A stretch of 64,000 nt of DNA, from assembly GCA_002900995.3 (NCBI GenBank), contig CM035307.1:2852001-2916000 (forward strand), written 5' to 3'. The notes beneath the pieces were generated by a model. It saw only the letters and a list, made by a program, of their open reading frames with translations, did no database searches and had not been told where the DNA came from. Shown here one piece after another: positions 24,135-35,885 of the stretch. The position numbers were made by a program, and so were the translations under genes. Within the stretch, counting starts at the first letter, position 1, and each line of letters opens with the position of its first letter. The stretch is from Ganoderma boninense. Lineage: Eukaryota > Basidiomycota > Agaricomycetes > Polyporales > Polyporaceae.

Positions 24135-27100
24135 ATGACCACCGAGTCAAATCCGTCACCCGATTCTACCGACAACCCCCCTGCTTCGTCTCAACCATCT
24201 CTCCCGCCCTCTGGAATGACTATCGCCCACCCGCCAAAGAAGAAGCGGGTCGACGACCAGGGGCCTCTCCCACCCGACCTCGGCACAAAACCCATCCAGC
24301 TACAGCGCAGACGCGTCTGGCGTGCATGTGAATCATGCAGGTACGTTCGTGCCCCCTTCTATGCTCATGATCGTCGTTCCCGGTCGGGTCTCAATCATCT
24401 TTGCCGACTTCCTGCAATCCCTCCTTTCCGTTCCGAACACTCTCCGTCTCTCCTCTTCCGTCGTCTTCCCAAGTCCAGATCTGATCACTGACACACGTTT
24501 GCTCCGCCTTGTCTAGGCGCAAGAAGATCAAGTGCGACGGCGTGGAGCCCACATGCTCCCAGTGTGCGAGCTCCAAAAGTCAATGTACGTGGCTGCAGAC
24601 CAAGGACAGGGCTGCTCTCAGCAGACAGTGAGTCATCACTTTCCCATGTACAACCACAGATCCTCAGCAAGACCCTAGCTATGTTCAGGAACTCGAGGCC
24701 CGTCTCCTGCACATGGAGGGCCTCTTTCAGCAGGTTGCACCGATTCTTGAACAGGTTAGCCAAGCTACAGGGCTCGACCTCACCGCGATCGCCTCAGCGG
24801 CGTCCAATCTACAGGCCACGTCTGCTCCGGCACAGACGACAGTGGGTTCTATGCCGGATATCATGCAGTCATTCCTCCCCCGCATCCGCGAGGGGCATGC
24901 CATCGGAAGTCGATCCGATAGCCGGAGCACGAGCGGCCATGGCTCGGACGACGAGCCCGCCGTGAAGATGGAAGACGAGGTCTCAGACGCCCTCGGCCAA
25001 CTCGCCCTTGATGAGCATGGCCACCTCCACTGGATTGGTAACTCGTCGACAATGTCGCTGATTCAGCGACTCAAGGAGGCGACAACCTCTCCACTCCATC
25101 GCATCTCGCCCATGGAGGAGGACCCGCTCGCGCCGGGGCCAAGCGTGAACAAACTGTATTTCCCCGCAAGCGTGTACTTCGGGAAAGTCAGGGCCCTCCC
25201 CAAGGCGGAGGAAGTCGAGTACCCTGAGCGAGACCTTGCAGACAAGCTCGTGCGCAGTTGCTTTCGATCTACCCAAATTGGTGCTAACGGGCGCTAACAT
25301 GCCTCCAGGTCGACGCCTACTTTGCACGTTTCCACTTCCTCATGCCCGTGTTGGATCAACCGGACTTCATGCGTCGATACCGGTACCTCATGGACAATCC
25401 GACAGACCCCCAGTTCATCCGCTCCAATGCGCCTTTTGTGGCGCTTGTGTGCTCCGTGTTCGCCGTGGCGTCTCGCTTCGTGGACGATCCCCGCTTGACT
25501 ACCCCCGATAATCTCGACGAAGCTGGCATGGGCATGGTTTACCATGAACGGTATGCTCCCCGGATTTTCGCGGGCTACTCGCGGTATTTGGGGCACGACG
25601 GCAGCTGACTTCTCGTTCATCTCAATACAGTGCGCTTATCTTGCATTACATTAGTGCTGCCTCGATGCAGGTCGAGCATGTTCAGTGCTTCGTGCTGATG
25701 TCATCTTTCCTCTGCTCCGTCAACTGCCTGCCCCAGGCGTGGCTGCTTGTTGGACAGGCCGTGCGCGCAGCACAAGACATCGGTCTCCACGTGAGTAGCC
25801 ACACACTTCCACTCCCCGTCTCGTGCTCATGCCTGCCGTAAACCCCGTACTACACACCGCACAGCGCTCCCCGAGGCGACTTCTCATCACCCCGATCGAG
25901 AAGGAGACACGTCGCAAGATCTGGTGGGGCGTGTACACGCTGGACCGGATGCTAGCCCTCGCGCTCGGCCGACCCCTGGCGATCGAAGATACTGATTGCG
26001 ACGTGGAGATCCCCGTCGACCTCGACGATGAACAACTTCCGCAATACTTCGCAGGCGCTCTCCTACCACAGGGCCAGATCACCCTCATGCGAGGGTATGT
26101 CGAGCTCATCTCGCTCTACAGGATCGCGGGGCGGGTGCTGCGCGAGGTCTATGCCCTTGACAAGTGTAGGGACAACCTTGAGATGGAGAAGCGGAATGAG
26201 CTGCAACGATCCGTGGAGACCCTCGACCGCCGGCTTACCAAGTGGTGCGAAGACCTTCCAACGGTCTTCAAGTCCAACCCTGCCACAGAGAAGCAGGTGT
26301 CCATGGCAGCTGTCTTGTGCAGCCACTACTATTCCATACTCACCACCCTCCACCGGAACTTCATGCCGGTCAAGGGTGAGCAGCCCTTCGCACCCAAGTC
26401 GACAGCTAAGGCGGTCTCGACGGCTCGTGCCTGCGTCCGCCTTGCACCCTCAATCAAGAACGTCGTTCCCCCAAGCCATCATCTCACGTTCTTCGTCCAG
26501 AACTTGTTTAGCTCGGCGGTGATCATGCTGCTCTACGCGATGCGCACTACCGAGGCCCAGGTCGCGCAGGTTGTGCTCGGGGAAGCACGCAGCTGTCTGA
26601 CGGTGTTGGAGTCGTGGGAGGGACAATGGCCCGGAGCCCGAAAATGCAAGGAACTCCTCGAGGATCTGACCGCAAAGGCCTGCGAGGCGATCAGGTCCGC
26701 GTCGAATGGCCTGCCGCGGGGTTCGACTTCCGATTCCTCGTCATATTCCGCCGCCGGCACTTCGGGTCAACCTCCGTCAACTTCGATCCATCCTGAGGGT
26801 CGCTCGCACGTCACATCTGCGTCTATCTCCGGCCCTGTTCCCGAACGCCTCATTAGAGGCAAGCCTCGAAGGAATCGGTCACGCGATGTCCCCCTCTCGC
26901 CTCGCAACGCGCACGCCCCTTCGCAATTCCGTTCGGACTGTGAGTACTTCCCGCTTGCTTGCTGCGGCTTCGCGTCTTCCTTCGGGAAGATCAGCCGTTG
27001 CTGCCTAATTGGTGCCATGTGATACTGACGTCCGATTCGCTCCCCCATGCTCGTTCCTGCTTCGTGCGTCTTCCGCGACTTCGTCGTGCGGTCCCATACC

Positions 27101-27923
27101 ACGGACAGCGCTGCGTGCTCGGTCCACGTCCCGGAAGCGTCCACATGACGAGGACCTGTTCCAAGATCAGTACGGAAACAACGCTTTGGGGCTTCCAAGT
27201 TCGTACCCCGGGCGCTCCACTCTCGTTGGGAACATGAGCGCACACGGCTCACCCGGCTCCGCCAACGGCCACCCTTCGCCCCCAGGCCCACCGCAGAGTA
27301 CCATCGACACCGAGGCTAGCCCCCCAATGATGCACGCTACCGTGGCGTATCCGTCTGGACCGCTCAACCTCCCCCATTCACCGACGGTGCAGATCCCGAG
27401 CCAGCGCTTCGACGAGTACAGCTTCGGATTGGCGAGCCCTACGACGGACAAGTGGACGAGCCCCGTGGTCGACGGGAGCGAGCTCAAGTTCTTTCCGTCC
27501 GACACCCATTCCCAGGGCAACCCCTCCGCGTTTGGGCAAGGGCACTCGCGGAGTTTCTCGGGCCAGCTTCCGGGCCTCGACCCCACGTCGCCCTACCTGA
27601 ACAACTTCGATGGGAGCGACTTTGGCAGCGGCAACGGGATGGGTTTTGGGGGTGGTTCTAGGTCTGCTGCTTCTGGTCCTGGGGGCACGGGCACGACGCC
27701 CCCCTCCGCCGGGTTCGTCGCGCCGGGCCTGCCGTTCCACGGGTTGGACTTCATTCGAAATTACGACCCATCTGGGAGCGCAAGCGCGGGGCCTGCGGGG
27801 TTCAGCGACCACGAGTGGCAGAATTGGCAGAACTCGTTCGACACGTTTGGCGTCGACCCCGAAACGGCATTCACGCTCGGCGGCGACTTCACGACCGACG
27901 GGACGTGGGGCAGCGCGCAGTAA
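24135..27923 (+). CDS. Zn2Cys6 transcription factor with fungal-specific regulatory domain
   Basis: Start MTTESNPSPDSTDNPPASSQ. A binuclear zinc cluster spans the first intron (24341-24516): RACESC, then RRKKIKCDGVEPTCSQC and ASSKSQC, with spacing C-x2-C-x6-C-x6-C-x2-C-x6-C. The second intron (24628-24678) joins AALSR to HYVQELEARL, a dimerising coiled coil. Later introns are 25250-25308, 25551-25630, 25791-25864 and 26940-27108. The centre is a Fungal_trans domain (PF04082 type): YFARFHFLMPVLDQPDFMRR, then GQAVRAAQDIGLH and TRRKIWWGVYTLDRMLALAL. The C-terminal 300 residues are Ser/Gly/Pro-rich and end in an acidic, aromatic part (WQNWQNSFDTFGVDPETAF) that looks like an activation domain. This is a pathway-specific DNA-binding regulator; its targets cannot be told from sequence. 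No neighbouring metabolic cluster was seen. Confidence 0.93.
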
Positions 27924-29038
27924 CACAGCGAAACAACAAGGAGTGCGATCCTGGGCCGGCCTCCGGACGCTGACGTTGACGCTGACCTCCCCTCGGCCTC
28001 TCGGTGGTTCTAGCTGTTTTTGTTGTGGGTGATAAATGTTTGGTTCCTTGACGTGTACCACTGTAGCATCTCTATCCCTGTCTGGGTCTTGACGTGGCCC
28101 CCTACCGCCATTTTGCATTCCACTGGTCCCTGACCCATGTCATCGCGGCTTCCCTGTCTCGGCACCTACCCAGCTTCATATTGACTGTACAGTATGACTT
28201 ACGAAGTATGTTATCCACGCGCTCGATTTACTCCCGCTCTATTTGTCCATCCTATCCCACCCATCTGACCTCCCCTGATCTCGCGTTCTGTCCATCTGTC
28301 GAGTCGCCGTCCGTCTCTTGCCGCATCTCGATTTCATGTTGTTTTCGCTCCGCCAAGCACATTGACGATGCTGTCTCTCGCGTTGTATACCTACCTACCT
28401 GTACTTTTTATTTCCTTCCGTCTACGTCCGTCTTACAGTACGGAACTACTAATGGCTGCTGCGGACAGACTTGCTCTCCCCTGACTTCTGGCATTGCCCC
28501 ATGTAGCGGTACCGGTACCTCACGACCACGATGCTGCATCCCATACGTTGCGTCCCACGATCGACTGACTGATTCTATTACTTAGTACTTGCTCATCTGT
28601 GATATTATCCTACCTTGCTCTAGCTGTGATTCTACGAATGTATCCCAAACCGTTACTGTGCATTTCCTCGACCGTACGTCGGCGATCGAGCTGCGTACTG
28701 ATCACGACCTTAAGCTTGGAATTGACGCGAGGAGGAATGACAGGAAGACTCGTCTTGGTCTTCTATCTTCGACCATCCTCTACTCACTGTACTTACTATG
28801 TTTTACGCGCTTACATACTGTGCTTGTGAAAAGCTTCAGGTGATCCAGGAGGGCTGCGCGCGCAGCCTGTGCCAAGATGGTGACCACGGTCTCGGCGGCT
28901 ACCGGGCACTCGGTATAGCCGGTCCGGTTTGTCAGTGCTGTTGGAAGTTGTGGCATTTACCCCACACTCTTCGTGCGGTCGTCCACATCCTCCCGTTCCA
29001 CGAACAGGCTTACTTGTCGCATCCCAGATTGCACCAAA
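27924..29038. other. intergenic: transcription factor 3' UTR and dehydrogenase promoter
   Basis: 1.1 kb between two + strand genes. The first part (to about 28850) is AT-richer, with several TTTTA/TACTTA stretches as in 3' UTRs. The rest is presumably promoter of the acyl-CoA dehydrogenase gene. No extra gene was found. Confidence 0.4.
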
Positions 29039-31008
29039 ATGGCGACACACCCAATTGTACAGTATACCTCTCCGTCGTCATGGGCTCTGGTGCGTGTCAT
29101 GTGTCGACTTGTCATGAGAAGCATGGAGCTGAGCTCGGCTGGTGGTGGGACGTGGATGTGTAGATTGAGGACAAGATGTCTCCTTTTGCGAAGGAGACCC
29201 TTTCAAAACTTATCAAGTTCCTGGAGGCAAGTCTCACCCAACCATGTACTGTGTCTTCAAGTTGAACGGGAACGCTGTCGACGCGGCAGGACGAGGTCTA
29301 CCCTGCGGCGCGTGTCGCGCATGCCCAGATCCCAGCGGACCCAGAGGCGCGCTGGAAGATAGTCATCCCCGTCATCGCCGACCTCAAGGAGAAGGCGAAG
29401 AAGCTCGGACTTTGGAACCTCTTCCTCAGCAAGGCACACTACCCACAGTTCGGTGTTCCCCTCACGAACCTCGAGGTACGCATGCCGTTTCGAGGAGCAC
29501 GCTCCCTCACATGAAGGTTCTAACTTACAGCGGTAGTATGGTGTCATGGCCGAGCTTCTTGGCCGCGGCGGGGCTATCGCGTCGGAGTCCGTGAACTGCT
29601 CTGCGCCCGACACTGGAAACATGGGTGCGGTGCTCTTTCCGGCGTTTTGGCGCAGAGGCAGAAGACAGCATGCTAACGTGCTGCCTTATGCGCAGAGGTT
29701 CTTGCACGCTATGCGTCGCCTGAGCAGCAAAAGAAGTGGCTCGTTCCCCTTCTCAACGGCGAGACTCGGTCCGCGTTTGCTATGACCGAACGTTTTGGTG
29801 CGCATGTCGCCAGCATGCACTCCGCCTTGAGGCTAACGTTGTGCGTAGTCGCTTCGTCGGATGCAACCAATATCCGGACTACCATCCGCCAAGAGGGCAA
29901 CGAGATTGTCATCAACGGCCACAAATGGTAGGTGTCGTCTCTAATTGCACCAACGTTTCGGACATAACTGAATTGTATCTACCAGGTATATCAGTGGGCA
30001 GGAGATCCACGATGTGCGCTCCATCTCGTGCTCGGTAAGAGCGACCCAGAAAACAAGGACAAGTACAGGCAACAGAGCATCGTCATTGTCCCGGCGAACG
30101 CGCCGGGGGTGAAGGTTGTCCGCGCTATGGGTGTATTTGGTTACGACGACGCTCCGGAGGGTCACTGTGAGGTTATCTATGAGAACGTTCGCGTTCCAGT
30201 AGAGAACCTCGTTTACGGCTGGGGAAAGGGCTTTGAGATCATCCAAGGCCGCCTCGGGTATGTTCGCTTGACGCCTATTACCGAAAGACCGAAAGACCAG
30301 TGCTGAGACAGTGCATAGACCGGGCCGTATCCACCACTGTATGCGCTCCATCGGCGCAGCGCAGCAAGCACTGGATTTGATGATCCAACGTGTCACGAAC
30401 CCTGCGAAGAAGACGTTCGACAAGTACTTGTACGAGCACGGTATATATTGCTGGATACCTGCTCGCCCATATGATTCTCACTCCATGTTTTCCAGGCACT
30501 GTCATCGCCGACATTGCAAAGTCGCGCGCCGAGATCGAAGCTGCTAGATTGCTGGTGTACAGCGCGGCTCTGCAGATCGACAAGGCGAATGCTAAAGGCG
30601 CGCTCAAGGAGATTGGCATCGCCAAGGTGACATTCAGGCTATCGTAATTCCGAAGTATCATCATTCATACCATTCGTGCAGTTCGTCGTTCCGTCCATGG
30701 CCTGCCAAGTCATCGACCGCGCTATCCAGGCGTATGGCGCTGAGGGTGTCAGCCAAGATACCCCCCTCGCCGCCATGTACGCTGGTCTGCGCACCCTTCG
30801 CATTGCTGATGTAGGCTTTCTACATTCCTTTTGCTATTGTGCAGCCCTCTCACACGCCTGGTACTATTAGGGCCCCGACGCCGTCCATATCCAGCAAATC
30901 GGCCAACGCGAGCTTACCCGTGCGGATGCGCTCCTCAAGCGCCAGGAGGAAATCCGTAAAAAGGAGAAGGCCCTGGCAGAGCACTACAAGGTCAAGGCGC
31001 ATCTGTAG
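29039..31008 (+). CDS. acyl-CoA dehydrogenase, ACAD10/ACAD11-like
   Basis: The start gives [18 protein letters not shown] 74-nt intron (29090-29163) leads to [20 protein letters not shown], then a GC-AG intron (29227-29289) to [15 protein letters not shown]. Family blocks follow in order: [35 protein letters not shown] joined to VASSDATNI (FAD/substrate loop); [80 protein letters not shown]; and [18 protein letters not shown]. These are FAD enzymes that oxidise acyl-CoA in beta-oxidation. No N-terminal aminoglycoside-phosphotransferase domain is present, unlike animal ACAD10/11. Near 29996 one G is missing relative to the family, which breaks the frame between HKWYISG and AGDPRC. This is either a sequence error or a recent lesion. 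Confidence 0.88.
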
Positions 31009-31269
31009 GGGATCCGTGTCGCAGGCGGTCAATAGTTTGACCGCGTACGGAGGCGGACTGGAAGGATTGCTTCATGTTAATTGCATAATCGCACATGCTA
31101 TGTCAAGGTAGGATACCCCGTACACAAAGTGAGCTCTCTTGGTGCCTATGGCACAAGATTTGGACATCAAATGAGCCCCTGAAGGCTCATTCAGGAAGCT
31201 GAATAGGAAGTGTTATGCGAAGTCGTATGGAGGGGCAGTCCACGAGTCATAATTTATGCCCTGCACGGT
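31009..31269. other. convergent 3' intergenic region
   Basis: A short AT-rich spacer between the acyl-CoA dehydrogenase (+) and the third MYND gene (-). Probably 3' UTRs only. Confidence 0.45.
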
Positions 31270-32600
31270 TCAACAAGGGTAAATGAAACGGTATATTAAC
31301 ATGAACATCACCAGGTCACCACCAGCCACAATGACGTCCCTATAACGTAGGAATTTCCATGAAGCCCTGTACGACCTTAAGAAAGCCGGGCTGAGAGTCT
31401 TCGTTCGGACCCTCACTACCTCGCCGTTACGGTAGGGGCTGGCGTCCAGTACGTCGATGAAAATCTCAGCACCCTTTTTGTTTGCATAGAAGCCATCTTC
31501 TCTCAGCCTGCCGTCGTCATAGTGAGGCTTGTAAGTCTCTATGTCAACCCAGTCTCGGTCCCCGTCGTCTTCGATGACACCTTGAGTGGAGCTCTTACAG
31601 ACGTACCTATGGACAAACCAGTGCTTCCACAAAATCAGAATAAAAGACTATTTCGCTTGTGACCCCAATGCGTCGAATACCCACCTTGACTTGACACTCA
31701 GAGCTGCAGTAATAGGTCTTCGCATCCCCGCGACATTCGCCACCACACTTCCGAAGCGCATGACGGTCGATAGCCTGGATGCGGCACCCGTCCGCCGCAC
31801 ACAGGTACCGGACACCTTGGCTAGCCGCTTGAGCTCCTCCGCTGTCTGTTTCTGCACGTATTCGCCGTATACCTTCCATAATGACGGAAGGTACTCGCGT
31901 TCGGCGAACATGGGTAGCGTCCGCGCATCCACTCCAGATCGCTGTTGAAAGGTCGACAGCCAGTAGGCTACCCGGAGAACTATGGGAGGCAGGAAGTCGA
32001 TTCGTGCGCAGGCGTCGGCATGGAGGGCCATGTGGGGGAGGAGGCGGAGCATGACGCGTTTGCCAGTGTCCCCTGAGTTCAACAAGTTTAATATCGAGGC
32101 GAATTCAGTCCAGAGTATCAAGGCGAGCGCGCGGGCCTTTGTTGCGGGGGTGCAGTTGAAGATGTGTCAGGATGCGGTGTGGTCGGCCCCAAAGATTATG
32201 AGCTTGGACAAGATGGCCTCTACCCCCTCAGGGTCGTTGGCGGCGGCGTGAGTGTCGACTTCACAGTTGGAGATCCTCCTGTGCAATGTGTACGCGGTGT
32301 CCACGTAGTCAAGCCCCCTTGACACGGTGCATGGTGATGAGTCGATATGACGCACCTGATACATAGCTCAAGCATTACACGGCCATCATGCAAGTCCGCC
32401 CCGCGCTCTAGTTTCCAGGCTGGATAAGAGCTCACCCAACGTTTCCCTTCGTCGCGGAGAGACTTATAGGACACGCGTTCGCGGTGATCATAAGAGGTTA
32501 ATTGATTGAGTAGGTATAGCTGAAAACGGCGCTCCTCGTCGGTGGATGGGACCGTATGACAGTCGAAGGAGACATCATGGATGAATGTGGGTGGGTGCAT
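31270..32600 (-). CDS. MYND zinc-finger protein, third copy
   Basis: Start MHPPTFIHDVSFDCHTVPST at 32600. Exons continue with GRVMLELCIR joined to GLDYVDTAYTLHRRISNCEV, ILSKLIIFGADHTAS, then FASILNLLNSGDTGKRVMLR and LWKVYGEYVQKQTAEEL. The finger is CAADGC, RKCGGECRGDAKTYYCSSEC, QVK and, across an intron, HWFVHRYVCK, which supplies the last His and Cys. The extra residues in CGGEC are unusual compared with the CGGC of the tandem pair. A beta-rich tail follows and the stop is at 31270-31272. It belongs to a different branch from the 12-15 kb pair, because the helical region is not closely alike. No SET domain. Function unknown. Confidence 0.78.
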
Positions 32601-32953
32601 TTATACGGCCAGGCTGTTGAAGTTGACGTTAGACGAGAGAGACGATGATGAAATAACGGCGAGCAAGAGTGGGAGCCCGTGTACTGTATATAAGGAAGGG
32701 ATTTTAAGGAAGATAATACTGGTCTCAGTACAAGAAATTACCTCAGTCAGAAGCAGTGATATAATTTCACGTTTGGATGAACACAAGAAAGAGACTATTG
32801 GTATGAGCAACAAAGGAGATGGTGACCTAGTATGTACCAGCGAGTCTGACAGGCGAGATGATGGAAGACTCGCAAGTCGAGGTATTTACACTGGATTTGC
32901 AGACTGACGCCCTAGGCATGTTCCGACCATTAATTGGTCTCAATTTTACCGTG
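32601..32953. other. AT-rich flank next to the LINE insertion
   Basis: 353 bp between the third MYND gene start and the poly-T tract. It contains purine-rich AT sequence and, at its right end (32941-32953), the left copy of the LINE target-site duplication. It is likely the MYND promoter. No coding exon. Confidence 0.45.
32941..32953. repeat. left target-site duplication of the LINE
   Basis: CAATTTTACCGTG directly abuts the poly-T tract. It matches 37804-37816 at 12 of 13 positions, with the last ten bases (TTTTACCGTG) identical. Confidence 0.8.

Positions 32954-32982
<29 letters not shown>
32954..32982 (+). repeat. 29-nt poly-T tract (poly(A) tail of the minus-strand LINE)
   Basis: An uninterrupted run of 29 T. 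Its position between the target-site duplication and the LINE 3' end identifies it as the reverse-transcribed poly(A) tail. Its length and purity argue for a fairly recent insertion, or for repeat-length noise in sequencing. Confidence 0.85.
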
Positions 32983-32984
<2 letters not shown>

Positions 32985-34191
32985 GGTGCTAGCTGGGGAC
33001 AGAGCTTCTCGCCATTCACCACAGGTTTTTTGCAAGGTCTTTGGTTTTCACCATAGGCGGACGCCGGAGGAAATGCTTCATGCACACACCCGTGAGGTGT
33101 AGTGTGGGACTCGGCATTCGTCACTCGGCCCATGGCGCTTCTAGTCCGGGCCGGCACGTACATAGGGACGAGCTTACCCACTTAAAACCCCCGTTCTTTG
33201 TACCCAGTCGTCTGAAGGTCTTCCTCATCTTGTAGTGTTCCTCTCCACGTGTCTCGCACTTTCAGCCTGTCGGTAGGCCTTTTTTCCATAGATTCGTTTG
33301 GACGTCATTTGGTCCATTTGTAGCCGTTGGTTTATGGCGTGATACCACTTCCGGTGATTTCAGCCTTCGTGTGCCCCGGCTCCGGCCGCGTTCCTGTCGT
33401 CTATCACGCGTTTCGCACCGCAGCTTCCAGATGAGGTGGGTGGACTCGGTGAGGACGATCTCGCGAGAGCCTGTCAGCCCCGTTGCTTGGGTGACTCTAC
33501 GAGGCTGCAGAGGGAGATCGCCGGCGCTCCCAGAGCGATTCCAAGCGTTGCCTGGTAAGCCGCACACCCTTTTTCTGTAGGATCACGAAGGCCAGGCCCC
33601 ACACTTCTTCGCTGCCCTGCTGTGCATTCGACCAGTATGTGATCTATCGACTCAACGCTCCCACACAGTATGGCATATCGCTCTTTCCTCCATATTGGGG
33701 ATGTTCATCCAGAAGGTGCCTACTCGCAGGCCCCATGGAGCGCTTTCCACCAGAAGTCCCTCATCTCCGTGCCGTGTCCTTTCCTCGATCGCCTTCCATA
33801 GCGCCGCAGGTGCAAGTTTGCTGGCCCACCGCTGCTTCCAGCGAGGCTAGCACTTGGCCCATCATGAGGTCCGTCGCCCTGCGTTCTTTTTCCTGCGCGT
33901 TCGTCCAGGATGGCCTTGTATGCCAGTCTTTGGGTGAGTGTGCGTCATTCGCAGACCCGGGACTAGGAACTTTGGGGGGGGCTGGTATTAGCTCCATGTC
34001 TGCTCCGTCATCCGTGGCTCGATTTTCGCTAGTTCGTCCGCCCCGTCATTTTCCAGCGTCTCCGCTGTGTCCCTTAACCCACTGGAATTCGTGACGGCCG
34101 ATCTCCTTCTTAGCCAGGCCACCGCCTCTTGTAAGAGGTCCTTGTTTGCCACTCCTAGCCACCCCGTTTTCCCATGCTGGCAGGTCTGCCG

Positions 34192-34491
34192 TCAATCCGC
34201 GATCGTGGTTTTTGAGTCACTCTTGATATGCAGCGGCGCGAACGGCGGGGTCTTTGCCGCTGCGATTACTACGGCATAAAACTTCGCCGGTTTGGTTTGC
34301 ATTGCATGGTGCCAGGCACCTTCGCTGCCACGTTCCAGGGCGTCTTCATGCCCGTACCACAGGCCACTGCCCGCGGCGGCTCCCGTTCCTATGCCCCGGC
34401 ATGAACCATCAGTGTATACTGTCACTTCCTCTTGCGGGACTTGGACAAGGGGCGTTGGGGCGCCGACCGGCCGCAAGCTTTGGTCCTCCAT
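34192..34491 (-). pseudogene. RNase H domain remnant of the LINE
   Basis: Reads EEVTVYTDGSCRGIGTGAAA, then SGLWYG, PAKFYAVVIAAAKTPPFAPL and HIKSDSKTTIAD before a TGA stop. The first (TDGSC) and third (SDSK) acidic positions are kept. The second acidic residue, normally Glu in this family, reads Lys (AAG). The stop comes before the domain's C-terminal part. Both changes are compatible with C-to-T/G-to-A transitions. It is inactive as it stands. Confidence 0.8.
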
Positions 34492-34579
34492 CAGGTCGGG
34501 GACAAATTACTCGCACCGCATTGGCCAGCGGAGCACAGTCAGTGATTGAGGGGTTGAAGGTGATCTGCCCTCCTGCCTT

Positions 34580-34596
34580 TACATCAGGAAAAACAC
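34580..34596 (+). repeat. left terminal inverted repeat with TA
   Basis: TACATCAGGAAAAACAC. It pairs with the right end at 35868-35885; 14 bases (TACATCAGGAAAAA) match exactly before a one-base A-run length difference. Confidence 0.75.
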
Positions 34597-35883
34597 TTTT
34601 TCTATCGAGCTCCTGCAGATGCTCTCGAGCCCTCCGAGTGCTCGCGAGTGCCTGCATAGCCGCGCGAGCACTCGATAGAGCCAGCGAGCCACCCGAGGAA
34701 GACCGGAAATGGGAAGAGAGCCCAATCACTCCTTACGTCATCCTCAACCGCGTTCCGAGGACGACGAACAGGCACCATCCATTCACCAATGGTTTCTCCC
34801 TCCAAACACCTCATTTCCACCTTCTCCAGTTGACCCAGGATTGCTCTCGAACACGGTCAAGTCCTTATCTGCCGGCCCTAAACCTGGCACGTGGTCCCAT
34901 CAATTTGCCAGCGCAACATCGGCGCCGGCCTCTCCTTCCCCCTTCATTCATCTTGCTTCCCTCCCTCGTATCTTCCTGCGGCCCTCCCTGCATGCAATGC
35001 CATCTAGCTCCCGTATCTCGTCTCAGACTGGCTGTTCAAAGATCTCCTGGCGCATGTGTTTCTCTCTTGAAGGCCTCAGGATCCTCGGAGCTGCGGGTAG
35101 TTCATTCTTGGGCCATGCGTGACGCTCTCTGGCTGGTCAAATGGTAAGCTCTCCTTTTATTCCTTGTATCGTCCATCTCCTCCTGGTCTCTGCCTTCATT
35201 GAACTAAGTACGTTGGGATGCTGGCCCCATGAGCCAGCTACTGGCTCATCGGCTCATCCGACACCTGTCTCAGCTGCATCGAGGCTGTGAGGCTTTGGCG
35301 GATCCCCTGCTCTCCGGTATCCTTGATGTTGACTTCGTGGTCTTGGTTATGCTTGGTAAGTGCTTCGAGTTCCATGGTTGTGAATAGAGCGCGCGTGTCA
35401 GCGCCGGCGCGACTTTACTCTTGATGTGAGTTGTTTTCTGTTCAAGGCCGGTGGGTTAGATTGTCGGACTGTTCAGACTTACTCAGGTCCTAAGGTGCGT
35501 CTCTTGGTGCTTTTGTATGCGAAGTTGAGCAGTCCTTTTGACACCGGAGAGGTGCGCACTGGAATTGGAATGCATGTAGTATAGTGATCTCGCGTAAGAG
35601 CTCCCGCCATGTATGTAGTTAAATGTAGTACCATTTTGTATGTGAAATAGTCTGGTTCAACAATATATGTGCTTTTGCGTACATTTTTGTGTGTCCCCGT
35701 CCGAAATTCGATCCATGCAAGGGAACATCTATCTGTGCTATCACGTCTCGCGGATGTCTATCGAGCGCTCGATAGCCGCTAGGGGGTGCTATCGACTCCT
35801 AGCTAAAAGGGGACCTTACTCTCCGCCTATCGCTACTCTCTAGGCCCGATAGTACTACCGAGTGAAGTTGTTTTTTCCTGATG
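34582..35883. mobile_element. 1.3 kb TIR element nested in the LINE (non-autonomous DNA transposon)
   Basis: The left end reads CATCAGGAAAAACA (from 34582). The right end, on the opposite strand, reads CATCAGGAAAAAACA (ending at 35883). Both are preceded by TA (34580-34581 and 35884-35885), consistent with a 2-bp TA duplication. Removing the element plus one TA rejoins the LINE frame from NEAAL to KAGGQITFNP, which shows it inserted into coding sequence. Subterminal motifs TATCGAG or its reverse complement recur at 34602-34608, 34671-34677, 35759-35765 and 35768-35774. No transposase was recognised inside, so it is probably a deletion derivative mobilised in trans. TA suggests Tc1/mariner-like targeting, while the CAGG ends and subterminal repeats recall hAT-like elements. 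The class is unresolved. Confidence 0.72.
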
Positions 35884-35885
35884 TA
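35868..35885 (-). repeat. right terminal inverted repeat with TA
   Basis: The + strand reads GTTGTTTTTTCCTGATGTA across this end, the inverse of the left repeat. The terminal TA is the presumed duplicated target. Confidence 0.75.

Noticed and set aside
34582..34600. CACTA-type (EnSpm) element suggested by CACTACATCAGG on the minus strand
   Set aside because: CACTA appears at only one end; the other end reads TTTACATCAGG, so the CAC is flanking LINE sequence.
34709..35122. 137-residue frame inside the TIR element as a transposase
   Set aside because: Ser/Pro-rich sequence without DDE/D motifs, zinc fingers or helix-turn-helix. Looks non-coding.
34582..35883. Assignment of the nested element to hAT or KDZ because of CAGG ends and subterminal repeats
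   Set aside because: No 8-bp target duplication is present at its flanks and no transposase was found. Only the TA pair is supported.
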